From NCBI GenBank assembly GCA_028277405.1, contig JANQGH010000005.1, forward strand, positions 1 through 64,000: a stretch of 64,000 nucleotides of DNA, in the 5' to 3' direction. The notes under the pieces were generated by a model, which made no database searches, was not told the DNA's origin, and saw nothing but the letters and a program-made list of their open reading frames with translations. Below are positions 28,263 through 36,598 of the stretch, in pieces (within the stretch, counting starts at the first letter, position 1; each line of letters starts with the position of its first letter). The stretch comes from Alphaproteobacteria bacterium. Lineage in GTDB: Bacteria > Pseudomonadota > Alphaproteobacteria > DSM-16000 > Inquilinaceae. The translations under genes and the position numbers were made by a program.

Positions 28263-29366
28263 ATGTACAGCACGAGACTGGCATTGCTGGCCACGGCCGC
28301 GACCATGGTCATTGGCGCGACCGCGGCCCAAGCCCAGATCCAGATTGGCACGGCCGGCCCGATGACCGGCCAATATGCCTCGTTCGGTGAACAGATGCGG
28401 GCCGGTGCCGAACGCGCCGTCGCCGATCTGAACGCCGCCGGCGGCGTTTTGGGTCAACAGTTGGCGCTTTATGTCGGTGACGACGCCTGCGACCCGCGCC
28501 AGGCGGTTTCCGTCGCCAACGAGGCAGTGAACGAGGGCGTGATCTTCATGGCCGGGCACTTCTGCTCCGGCTCGTCGATCCCGGCGTCGGAGGTCTATAC
28601 CGAGGAGGGCGTCCTGCAGATTTCGCCGGCCTCGACCAATCCGGCCCTGACCGACAATGGCGGCCCGAACGTTTTCCGGGTTTGCGGCCGGGACGATCAG
28701 CAGGGTCTGATCGCCGCGCAGTACATCGAGGAAAACTATCCGGACTCTAACCTGGCGATCGTCCATGACCGCACCGCCTACGGCCAGGGTCTGGCCGATG
28801 CCACCCGCATCGCCTTGAACGCGAATGGCTATCTGGAGGCACTCTACGAGGCCTATACGCCGGGCGAGTCCGACTACTCAGCACTGGCGACCTTGCTGAA
28901 CGACAACAGCGTCGACGTCATCTATGTCGGCGGCTACCACACCGAGGCCGGCCTGCTGGTGCGCCAGATGCGCGAGCAGGGCATGGACACCCAGCTTATC
29001 TCCGGCGACGCGCTGGTGACCGACGAGTTCTGGTCGATCACCGGTGACGCCGGTGAGGGCACGCTGATGACGTTCGGGCCGGATCCGCGCAACTTCGAGG
29101 CCGCGGCGGAAGTGGTCGCGGCGTTCCGCGCGGACGATTTCGAGCCTGAGGGCTATACGCTCTACACCTATGCTGCCATCCAGGTCTTCGCCCAGGCGGC
29201 GGAGATCGCCGGCACGACCGATCTTGACGCGGTGATCGAGGCCCTGCACGGCAACGAGTTCGAGACGGTCATCGGCCCGATCAGCTTCGACAGCCAGGGC
29301 GACATCCTGCAGCCGGCCTATGTCTGGTACGAGTGGTCGGACGGCAACTACGCCGAGATCAACTAG
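28263..29366 (+). CDS. Periplasmic binding protein of the liv-type ABC transporter
   Basis: A 367-residue LivJ/LivK-type type I periplasmic binding protein. The signal peptide ends ATAAQAQIQ. The fold follows the family (IGTAGPMTGQYASFGEQM, ending with a conserved disulfide pair near DACDP and GHFCSGSS, and the SPASTNPALT ligand-contact loop). Captures branched-chain amino acids or related amides for LivHMGF; the exact ligand cannot be read. Strong SD sequence, separate leader, and a terminator 49 bases after the stop suggest high expression. Confidence 0.93.
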   Translation: MYSTRLALLATAATMVIGATAAQAQIQIGTAGPMTGQYASFGEQMRAGAERAVADLNAAGGVLGQQLALYVGDDACDPRQAVSVANEAVNEGVIFMAGHFCSGSSIPASEVYTEEGVLQISPASTNPALTDNGGPNVFRVCGRDDQQGLIAAQYIEENYPDSNLAIVHDRTAYGQGLADATRIALNANGYLEALYEAYTPGESDYSALATLLNDNSVDVIYVGGYHTEAGLLVRQMREQGMDTQLISGDALVTDEFWSITGDAGEGTLMTFGPDPRNFEAAAEVVAAFRADDFEPEGYTLYTYAAIQVFAQAAEIAGTTDLDAVIEALHGNEFETVIGPISFDSQGDILQPAYVWYEWSDGNYAEIN

Positions 29367-29414
29367 CCTCGGGCGCGTAATCGATCGGCTCGGGACCAGT
29401 CCCGGGCACCTTCG

Positions 29415-29443
29415 GGGGCCGGCCTTCTCGCCGGCCCCTTTTT
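29415..29443 (+). terminator. Rho-independent terminator of the liv operon
   Basis: A perfect 9-bp GC stem (29415-29423 with 29430-29438, loop CTTCTC) followed by five T residues. It closes the liv operon ahead of glgP. Confidence 0.93.
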
Positions 29444-29582
29444 CTTGCTTGCCGGCAGGCTTTGCCCCAGTCTCGGGCCGTTGAAAGTCTGGCCGGCCGA
29501 TGTATGTTATGGCGCCTTTTCGACAGGTATTGTGCCGCCGGTCGCAACGATCATTTCCAAGTCGAGTTGAAAGTCAGCAGTC

Positions 29583-32066
29583 ATGGATGTTGGAAGCCTG
29601 CCCGCGGGGTTCGACAAAAGGGGTTTGGACAAGGAAGCGTTGAAGCGCTCGTTCCTGGAATGGCTGGTCTATGCCGTCGGCAAGGACACCGAACACGCCA
29701 AGCCCCACGATTGGTTCACCTCCGTCGCGTTGGCCGTGCGCGACCGTTTGGTCGACCAATGGATGGCGTCGACCCGGTCTTACTACGAGCGCGATCAGAA
29801 GCGCGTCTATTACCTGTCCTTGGAGTTTCTGATCGGCCGGTCGCTGGAAAACTCCATGGCCAATCTGGGCATCGTCGAGACCTGCCGGGAGGCTTTGCAG
29901 GAAATCGGCGTCGACCTGGAGACCCTGTTCGAGACGGAGAGCGACGCCGCGCTGGGCAATGGCGGCCTGGGCCGCCTGGCCGCCTGTTTCCTCGACAGCA
30001 TGGCGACGGTCGGCATCGCGGGCTATGGCTACGGCATCCGCTATCAGTACGGGCTGTTCAAGCAGTCCTTCGACAATGGCTGGCAGATCGAACAGCCGGA
30101 GGACTGGTTGAGGGGCGGCAACCCTTGGGAGTTCGAACGGCCGGAGGTGGCGTACCCGATCGACTTTTTCGGTCATGTCGAACCGGTCGAGTCTGATGAT
30201 GAAGAGCCGAAATTCCGCTGGGTCGGCGGGCAGAGGGTGCTGGCGGTGGCCTACGACACGCCGGTCGTCGGCTATGGTGGTCGGCAGATCAACACGCTGC
30301 GCCTATGGTCCGCAAAGCCCACCAGCGCCTTCGATTTCGACAATTTCAACCGGGGCGACTATCTGGGCGCGGTCCAGCAGAAGGTGGATGCCGAGACCCT
30401 GAGCCGCGTGCTCTATCCCAACGACATGACGGAGCAGGGGCAAGAGCTGAGGCTGAAGCAGGAATACTTCTTCACCTCCGCCTCCCTGCAGGATTTGCTG
30501 CGCCGCTTCCGCTCGAACCACGAGAATTGGGACGCGCTGCCGGACAAGGTCGCGATCCAGCTGAACGACACCCATCCGGCCATCGCGGTGCCGGAACTGA
30601 TGCGGCTGCTGATCGACGTCTATGGCTTGAACTGGGCGCATGCCTGGTCGCTCACCAGCCGCACGATCAACTACACCAACCACACGCTCTTGCCGGAGGC
30701 GTTGGAAAGCTGGTCCGTCGGCTTGATGGAGCGGCTGTTGCCGCGGCACATGCAGATCATCTACGAAATCAACGCCCGCTTCCTGCGCCAGATCAGCAAG
30801 CGGTCCTCACGGACGCGGGCCGGCCTCGACAGCCTGTCGCTGATCGACGAGCATGGCGGCCGGCGCGTCCGCATGGGCAATCTGGCCTTTCTCGGCAGCC
30901 GGCGTGTCAACGGCGTTTCGGCGCTGCATACGGAGCTGATGAAGGAAACGGTTTTCCGGGATCTGCACGCGCTCTATCCCGACCGCATCGTCAACAAGAC
31001 CAACGGCATCACGCCGCGGCGCTGGCTGCACCAATGCAACCGGCCGCTGGCCGATCTGATTTGCCAGACGATCGGCGACGGCTGGATCGGTGATCTTGAG
31101 GACCTGCAGCGTCTGGAACCGTTCGCCGAGGACACCGGCTTTAAGAACGCGTTTGAGGCGGCCAAGCAGGCGAACAAGCGCCGGCTGGCGGATATCATCG
31201 GCCAAACGCTCGGGCAGCCCGTGGACCCGTTGTCGCTGTTCGATGTCCACATCAAGCGCATACATGAGTACAAGCGCCAACTGTTGAACCTGATCCAGAC
31301 CGTCGCGCTCTACAACGAGATGCGCGACGATCCCACGGCCGACTGGCAGCCTCGGGTCAAGATCTTTGCTGGCAAGGCCGCGCCCGGCTACGCGCTCGCC
31401 AAGCTGTTCATCAAGCTGGCCAACGACATCGCCCAGAAGGTCAACCACGACCCGGCGGTGCGCGATCTCTTGAAGGTCGCGTTCCTGCCGAACTACAACG
31501 TTACGCTGGCGGAACGGATCATCCCGGCCGCAGACCTGTCCGAGCAGATTTCCACCGCAGGCAAGGAGGCGTCCGGCACCGGCAACATGAAGCTGGCGCT
31601 GAACGGCGCCTTGACCATCGGCACGCTGGACGGCGCGAATGTCGAGATCCGCGATCGGGTCGGGTCCGACAATATCTTCATCTTCGGCATGACGGCGGCC
31701 GAGGTCGCGGCGTTGCGCGCCGGCGGGGCGTTCAGCCCGGCCGAGACGATTGCCCACGACCCTAGGCTGAAGCGCGCCATCGACATGATCGCCGACGGCG
31801 CCTTCTCGCCGGACGATCCGGACCGTTTCAGGCCGGTCATCGACAATCTGATCCATCACGACCCGTTCCTGGTCACGGCGGACTTCACCAGCTATGCCGA
31901 TACCCAGGCGGTGGTGGACGACCTTTATCGCGACCGTGACGCCTGGGTCACCAAGGCGGTCTTGAACACCGCCCGTGTCGGCTGGTTCTCGTCCGATCGT
32001 ACCGTGCGCGAATACGCCCAAGAAATCTGGCAGGCGCTGCCGCCGCTGGCGGAAGCCGCCGAGTAG
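29583..32066 (+). CDS. glgP: Glycogen (alpha-glucan) phosphorylase
   Basis: Releases glucose-1-phosphate from alpha-1,4-glucans. The 827-residue protein is full length for GT35. It has the NGGLGRLAACFLDSMAT signature, the LNDTHPAIAVPEL region, KTNGITPRRWL and the PLP-binding EASGTGNMK with Lys670. No other glycogen gene (glgA, B, C, X) is nearby, so it is transcribed alone. The leader from the liv terminator to the ATG is about 140 bases with no feature I can name. Start ATG 29583. Confidence 0.96.
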   Translation: MDVGSLPAGFDKRGLDKEALKRSFLEWLVYAVGKDTEHAKPHDWFTSVALAVRDRLVDQWMASTRSYYERDQKRVYYLSLEFLIGRSLENSMANLGIVETCREALQEIGVDLETLFETESDAALGNGGLGRLAACFLDSMATVGIAGYGYGIRYQYGLFKQSFDNGWQIEQPEDWLRGGNPWEFERPEVAYPIDFFGHVEPVESDDEEPKFRWVGGQRVLAVAYDTPVVGYGGRQINTLRLWSAKPTSAFDFDNFNRGDYLGAVQQKVDAETLSRVLYPNDMTEQGQELRLKQEYFFTSASLQDLLRRFRSNHENWDALPDKVAIQLNDTHPAIAVPELMRLLIDVYGLNWAHAWSLTSRTINYTNHTLLPEALESWSVGLMERLLPRHMQIIYEINARFLRQISKRSSRTRAGLDSLSLIDEHGGRRVRMGNLAFLGSRRVNGVSALHTELMKETVFRDLHALYPDRIVNKTNGITPRRWLHQCNRPLADLICQTIGDGWIGDLEDLQRLEPFAEDTGFKNAFEAAKQANKRRLADIIGQTLGQPVDPLSLFDVHIKRIHEYKRQLLNLIQTVALYNEMRDDPTADWQPRVKIFAGKAAPGYALAKLFIKLANDIAQKVNHDPAVRDLLKVAFLPNYNVTLAERIIPAADLSEQISTAGKEASGTGNMKLALNGALTIGTLDGANVEIRDRVGSDNIFIFGMTAAEVAALRAGGAFSPAETIAHDPRLKRAIDMIADGAFSPDDPDRFRPVIDNLIHHDPFLVTADFTSYADTQAVVDDLYRDRDAWVTKAVLNTARVGWFSSDRTVREYAQEIWQALPPLAEAAE

Positions 32067-32100
32067 TCCGGTTCGCGGCGTTGGTCCCTACAGCTGGCGC

Positions 32101-33168
32101 CTAACCGCTGATTGGCTCCGAAGTCCTGTCCGTCAGCGCGCGGGGCCGCGGTTGCGATTCGGTCGGCGCGGTCCGGTGGAAACCGAAGATCACGCCAAAC
32201 ACCATCAGGACTGCGATGACCAGCGACGGGATGCCCGGCACCAGGTTGGCCGCCACGGCAACCGCCAGGATCACCAGAGCGACCTTTACCACCGCGATGA
32301 TCCCGACCACGCGATCGTGCCGCCAACCGGCGCGTACGGGCTGCTGATAGGCATGCTCCCTGTGCGGGCGCCAAACCCGCTCGCCCCGGATCAGGCGGCT
32401 GGTGAGCGTGCTGGTCGTGTCTGCGACATGAAACAATGACAGCAGCAGGGCCTCGACCAGATGGCCCTGGAAGGCCAGCCACAACAGCACCCAGCCAAGC
32501 AGGAACCCAAGCGGAACACTGCCGACATCGCCGAGAAAGACGCGGGCGGGGTGCCAGTTCCAGATCAGGAAGCCGCAGGCAACGCCGACCAGCACGAGAC
32601 CACAATCCGTCAGCGCATCGGGCAGTGCCATGGTGCCCATAAAGCCGGCCAGTGCACCGATCATGGCGACGCCCGCACCGACGGTCAGGATTTCGATGGC
32701 CGACAGCCCGTCCAGACCGTCCATGAAGTTGAACAGGTTAATATACCAAAGCCAGGCAAGCCCGATCAGCAGCCGCTCCATGACCAGCGGAAGCGCCTCG
32801 AACAGGCGATAATCGGGCGGCAGGATCAAAAGCACGATTGCCACGGCGACGGCCTGACAAACCAGGCGTGGCCAAGGCGAAATCGGGCGCACGTCGTCCA
32901 GGCCGGAAATCGCCATAAGGCCGATGGCGCCGATGATGATTGACCAGGGGACCGACTGGCCGCCGAGAAATGAGGCCGCGGCAACCCCGCTCAGCGCGAC
33001 AGGGACCAAGAGCCAGCCGGCGCCCAGCGGCGTGGGATGCTTGTGGCTGCTGCGGTTGTTTGGCCAGTCAACGACCGACCATCGTTTCAATGCGGTTTTG
33101 AGAGGCCCGAGACCAAAGGCGGTCAAGAACGCGGTCGCCAGTCCAAGCCAAAGCCCGGATGACGTCAA
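32101..33168 (-). CDS. Polyprenyl-phosphate sugar-1-phosphate transferase (WecA/MraY superfamily)
   Basis: A 355-residue polytopic enzyme of the UDP-sugar:undecaprenyl-phosphate transferase family, which loads the first sugar onto the lipid carrier for O-antigen, capsule or exopolysaccharide. Motifs: the cytosolic NNRSSHKHPTPLGAG, DDVRP, NFMDGLDGL, VFLGDVGSVPLGF and HREHAYQ. Hydrophobic segments number ten or eleven. The start is a TTG that overlaps the upstream glycosyltransferase stop (TTGA), so translation is coupled. Third gene in a run with rutR and a glycosyltransferase. The sugar is not predictable; fucosamine and QuiNAc transferases look similar. Confidence 0.9.
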   Translation of the reverse strand: MTSSGLWLGLATAFLTAFGLGPLKTALKRWSVVDWPNNRSSHKHPTPLGAGWLLVPVALSGVAAASFLGGQSVPWSIIIGAIGLMAISGLDDVRPISPWPRLVCQAVAVAIVLLILPPDYRLFEALPLVMERLLIGLAWLWYINLFNFMDGLDGLSAIEILTVGAGVAMIGALAGFMGTMALPDALTDCGLVLVGVACGFLIWNWHPARVFLGDVGSVPLGFLLGWVLLWLAFQGHLVEALLLSLFHVADTTSTLTSRLIRGERVWRPHREHAYQQPVRAGWRHDRVVGIIAVVKVALVILAVAVAANLVPGIPSLVIAVLMVFGVIFGFHRTAPTESQPRPRALTDRTSEPISG

Positions 33169-34304
33169 GGCTCAAGCCCAAGACAGTCATAGTCTTGAAG
33201 GATCATGCTCGCAACTCTATGACTTGTGAAGCGTGTTTCCACCAAATGACGGGAAGCCAAGCCGAAACGCAAGCGTTTTTTCTTGTCAGCAACCAGTACT
33301 TGTGCCGCATCTACTAAGGATAATAAGTTGTCGGGCTCGACCAACAGTCCGGTAGAGTTGTTCAGGACAATATCTCGGCATCCTGGCGTATTTGTGGCGA
33401 TGGCGGGGCGGCAACATGCCGACGATTCCAACAGCGTCACCGGAACGCCCTCGCCGCCGTGCGATGCCAGAATGGCGATGTCCGCCTCCTGCCAGATCGT
33501 GCGCACATCCTCGACATGGCCGCGCCATTCGATGCCGGGGAGCGACCCCCATGTCTGCAGGTCGTCCACGCTGTAGCTGCTGGGGTTTGCCGGGTCCGGC
33601 TTGCCCACCAGCAGAAGGCGACAGGGCGTGCCCGCCGCTTGGACACGGCGAACCGCCTCCACGATCAGATCGATCCCCTTGATGCGGATCATCCGGGCGA
33701 CGACGGCCAGGGTGACGACTGCGTTTTCCGGTGGCGGCATCGGGGTGAAGCGTTCCAGGTCGATCCCGGAACCGGGCAGCACGGTGGTTCTTTCCGGGTC
33801 GATCCAGCCATCCGCCGCAAGGCGGTCGCAATCATCCTGATTGAGCGTCTCGACGCGGCTGGACCGGTACTTCAGCGGACCGGCAAGTAACGGCCGCAAG
33901 ACCTTTCGCAGGGCGCGCACCCGCCTCTGCTCGCTGGCAAACAGATAGCCGAGACCGGCAAAGAGATTGATCGATGCGCCCACGCCGGCCTGCCGGGCGG
34001 CATAGCTGCCGGTTGCGATCGCCTTGATGCCGATGTGATGGGTGAGATCCGGCTTTAGGCGCCGAAGCAGACGGGCCAGCCGGAAGACGCGCGCGGTTTC
34101 GGTTGCCGGGTTGAACCGGCCGCGCCCGAGATCGAACTGCGCCAGCGTCAGGCCCGCCGTTTGGATCTCGTCGGCGTGTTGGTCGACCTTGGTGACCACC
34201 GTCACCAGATAGCCGGCGTCGCTGACGGCCCGGGCGACAGGCAGCCAGTGCAGGCAGAAATACCAGTCCTCGGCGACCAGGAAAACGATATGGGGTTTGC
34301 TCAC
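33165..34304 (-). CDS. GT4-type glycosyltransferase
   Basis: A 379-residue retaining glycosyltransferase of the GT-B fold, cytosolic, acting on the lipid-linked sugar. The N-terminal domain is acceptor-like (HIVFLVAEDWYFCLHWLPVA); the C-terminal domain holds VVARMIRIKGIDLIVEAV and the E-x7-E nucleotide-sugar motif HGGEGVPVTLLESSACC. It is similar to pseudaminic/WbpT-like enzymes of polysaccharide clusters. GTG start overlapping the rutR-like stop by four bases; its own stop overlaps the next gene. Functionally paired with the WecA-like enzyme. Confidence 0.88.
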   Translation of the reverse strand: MSKPHIVFLVAEDWYFCLHWLPVARAVSDAGYLVTVVTKVDQHADEIQTAGLTLAQFDLGRGRFNPATETARVFRLARLLRRLKPDLTHHIGIKAIATGSYAARQAGVGASINLFAGLGYLFASEQRRVRALRKVLRPLLAGPLKYRSSRVETLNQDDCDRLAADGWIDPERTTVLPGSGIDLERFTPMPPPENAVVTLAVVARMIRIKGIDLIVEAVRRVQAAGTPCRLLLVGKPDPANPSSYSVDDLQTWGSLPGIEWRGHVEDVRTIWQEADIAILASHGGEGVPVTLLESSACCRPAIATNTPGCRDIVLNNSTGLLVEPDNLLSLVDAAQVLVADKKKRLRFGLASRHLVETRFTSHRVASMILQDYDCLGLEP

Positions 34305-35080
34305 GTATGGTGTTCTATTCCTGTTTCGGGCCCTGTTTCGGGCCCTGTTTCGGGGCGCGTTTCGGGCAGGCCGCAGGTCCGCAGCACCAGCCTGAGAATG
34401 TGATTGGTGGCGTCATCCAAATCTTCGCGCCCCAACTTCGGCTTGGCCAGCACGGCGGCGACCTGGACGTCGAAATCGGCATAGGTTTGGGTTACCGCCC
34501 AGAGGCTGAAAAACAGATGATGAGGGTCAACGGACGCCATTTTTCCGCTCTTGACCCAGTCCGCGATAACCACGGCCTTCTCGTCCACCCGGTCACGCAG
34601 CTTGGTCTTCAGATAGTGTGAAACGTGCTGCGCGCCGTGAATGATTTCGTTGGCAAACACCTTGGACGCCATCGGGCGCTGGCGAGTGAAGCGCATCTTG
34701 TCGCGGACATAGTCGGCGAAGGCGTCGGCCGGCTCGCGGTCGGGCTGGAAATGATCGAAGGCGTCGACCCACCCGTCCAATACGCGGTTCAGCAGGGCGC
34801 GATACAGGCCCTCCTTGGTGCCGAAATAGTAGTGCAGGTTCGCCTTGGGCAGCCTCGCCGCCTCGGCGATCGCCTGCATGGTCGTACCGTTGAACCCGGC
34901 CTCGGCGAACACCGCCTCCGCCGCCCGCAGAATGCGGTCTTCGTTCAGCTGGCGGGTTCGACCGCCATTCGACCGCGGAAGCGCCGAAACATCCGCCAGC
35001 GGCCGGATCTGGTCTTGTGGCTCTTCACCGCTTTTTTGCGCGGTTGCGCCGCCCCGTGGCATTGGTTCCCCCGATATCAT
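34301..35080 (-). CDS. rutR: RutR-like TetR-family pyrimidine regulator
   Basis: A 259-residue TetR-family protein. After a ~45-residue polar extension comes the helix-turn-helix (AVFAEAGFNGTTMQAIAEAARLPKANLHYYF) and a ligand domain whose IADWVKSGKMASVDPHHLFF and WAVTQTYADF closely track E. coli RutR, which binds uracil. It is divergent from preT-preA, with a RutR-like box in between. The C-terminus ends in a four-residue repeat (ETRP/ETGP/ETGP/ETGI) from a 12-base tandem repeat at 34321-34368. Its stop overlaps a glycosyltransferase gene. Length exceeds E. coli RutR (212 residues). Confidence 0.88.
   Translation of the reverse strand: MISGEPMPRGGATAQKSGEEPQDQIRPLADVSALPRSNGGRTRQLNEDRILRAAEAVFAEAGFNGTTMQAIAEAARLPKANLHYYFGTKEGLYRALLNRVLDGWVDAFDHFQPDREPADAFADYVRDKMRFTRQRPMASKVFANEIIHGAQHVSHYLKTKLRDRVDEKAVVIADWVKSGKMASVDPHHLFFSLWAVTQTYADFDVQVAAVLAKPKLGREDLDDATNHILRLVLRTCGLPETRPETGPETGPETGIEHHT
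34321..34368 (+). repeat. 12-base tandem repeat inside the rutR-like gene
   Basis: Four copies of a CTGTTTCGGGCC-type unit: two exact (34321-34344) and two degenerate (34345-34368). In the reading frame they encode a Glu-Thr-x-Pro-like repeat at the C-terminal tail. In-frame unit, so copy-number change would lengthen or shorten the tail without frameshift. Confidence 0.85.
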
Positions 35081-35100
35081 TCCGTTGGTTTAGAATTTTT

Positions 35101-35128
35101 TTGACCATTTGGTCAGGTTTTTTATAGC
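35101..35128 (+). promoter_or_regulatory. preT promoter with RutR operator
   Basis: TTGACCATTTGGTCAG (35101-35116) matches the E. coli RutR consensus TTGACCAnnTGGTCAA in all but the last base. The same TTGACC acts as a -35, with -10 TATAGC at 35123-35128, 16 bases apart. Repressor binding would block preT transcription and could also affect the divergent rutR-like gene. Recognition by the local regulator is inferred. Confidence 0.8.
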
Positions 35129-35211
35129 CTGACGGCAAGGATGCGTCCGGTATGTGCCAGCGACGCGTACCGAGACAATAAGGCGATCTTTGGGGAACAG
35201 GGAAGTAGGCC

Positions 35212-36564
35212 ATGACAATAGGGTCGGACATCGCGCCGGGACGTCTACCCCGGGAGACGCTTGAAGACAATTTCGGCGACGCCCATCCGCCGCTGAACAA
35301 GCAGCAGGCGCTGATCGAGGCAAGCCGCTGTTACTTTTGCTACGACGCGCCCTGCATTGAGGCGTGTCCGACCTCGATCGACATTCCCAGCTTCATCAAG
35401 TCGATCGCGACCGAAAACACGCGCGGTGCGGCGACCACCATTCTGCAGTCCAATATCATGGGTGGCATGTGCGCCCGTGTCTGCCCGGTGGAGGAGCTGT
35501 GCGAAGAGGCGTGCGTGCGCAACACGGCGGAGGACAAGCCGGTCACCATCGGTCTGCTGCAGCGCTACGCCACCGATGATCTGTTCGAACATGGCGAGCA
35601 GCCGTTTCAACGTGCCGCCCCGACAGGCAAGCGCGTTGCTGTGGTCGGTGCGGGGCCGGCGGGCATGGCCTGCGCCCATGCACTGGCCGTCAATGGGCAC
35701 GACGTGGTCGTCTTCGAGGCCCGCGAGAAGGGCGGCGGCCTCAACGAGTACGGCATTGCGGCCTATAAGGTCCCGGACGATTTCGCCCAGAAGGAACTGG
35801 CGTTTATCCTGTCGATCGGCGGCATCGAGTTGCGGACCGGACACGCGCTGGGCCGCGATGTCCACCTACCGGATCTCCGTCGCGAGTACGACGCGGTGTT
35901 TCTCGGCCTGGGCCATACCGGCGTCAACGCGCTGGACCTCGACTCCGGCGCCATGGAGGGCGTCGAGAACGCGGTCGATTACATCGCGCGCCTGCGCCAG
36001 GCCGACGATCTGACCGACCTGCATATCGGGCGCAAGGTGGTTGTGATCGGTGCCGGCAACACCGCCATCGATATCGCGACCCAGTCCAAACGCTTAGGCG
36101 CGGAGGACGTCACGATCGTCTACCGGCGCGGCGTCGAGCATATGTCGGCGACCTGGAAAGAGCAGGAATGGGCGCAGACCAACGGCGTGAAGATCAAACA
36201 CTGGGCCCAGCCCAGGCGTCTGATCGGCTGGCCGGCAAACGGTGCGGCGCCGGCGGTGAAGGAGATCGAGTTCGAGTACACCCAACTCGACGAGCAAGGG
36301 CGGCTGATGGGCACGGGTGACACCTTTACCCTCATGGCCGACCATGTCTTCAAGGCCGTCGGCCAGACCTTCATCAGCGATGGGCTGACGGCCGAGCTGC
36401 TGGAACATGAGGGTGACATGATAGCCGTCAACGACGATCGGCAAACGTCGCTGCCGGACGTTTTTGCGGGCGGCGATTGTGTGCCCGGCATGTTCCTGAC
36501 CGTTGCGGCGGTCGAGGATGGCAAGATTGCTGCTGCGGCGATCCACCGCATGCTCACCGCCTAG
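35212..36564 (+). CDS. preT: Dihydropyrimidine dehydrogenase small subunit PreT
   Basis: The NAD(P)H-oxidising flavoprotein half of bacterial dihydropyrimidine dehydrogenase, the first step of reductive uracil/thymine breakdown. In 450 residues it has two N-terminal 4Fe-4S cysteine groups (Cys40/43/48/52 and Cys87/91/97/101), an FAD site GAGPAG (146-151), the NAD(P)-binding VVVIGAGNTAID and a closing FAD segment (DVFAGGDCVPG). ATG 35212 has an AGG-type ribosome-binding site. preA follows after 34 bases. Controlled by the RutR box just upstream. Confidence 0.94.
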   Translation: MTIGSDIAPGRLPRETLEDNFGDAHPPLNKQQALIEASRCYFCYDAPCIEACPTSIDIPSFIKSIATENTRGAATTILQSNIMGGMCARVCPVEELCEEACVRNTAEDKPVTIGLLQRYATDDLFEHGEQPFQRAAPTGKRVAVVGAGPAGMACAHALAVNGHDVVVFEAREKGGGLNEYGIAAYKVPDDFAQKELAFILSIGGIELRTGHALGRDVHLPDLRREYDAVFLGLGHTGVNALDLDSGAMEGVENAVDYIARLRQADDLTDLHIGRKVVVIGAGNTAIDIATQSKRLGAEDVTIVYRRGVEHMSATWKEQEWAQTNGVKIKHWAQPRRLIGWPANGAAPAVKEIEFEYTQLDEQGRLMGTGDTFTLMADHVFKAVGQTFISDGLTAELLEHEGDMIAVNDDRQTSLPDVFAGGDCVPGMFLTVAAVEDGKIAAAAIHRMLTA

Positions 36565-36598
36565 ATCCGGCGCCACTGATTAAGGGGAGGACAGAATT

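Noticed and set aside
34321..34368. Tandem repeat considered as a CRISPR-like array
   Set aside because: Units are 12 bases with no spacers and are in frame inside a coding gene.
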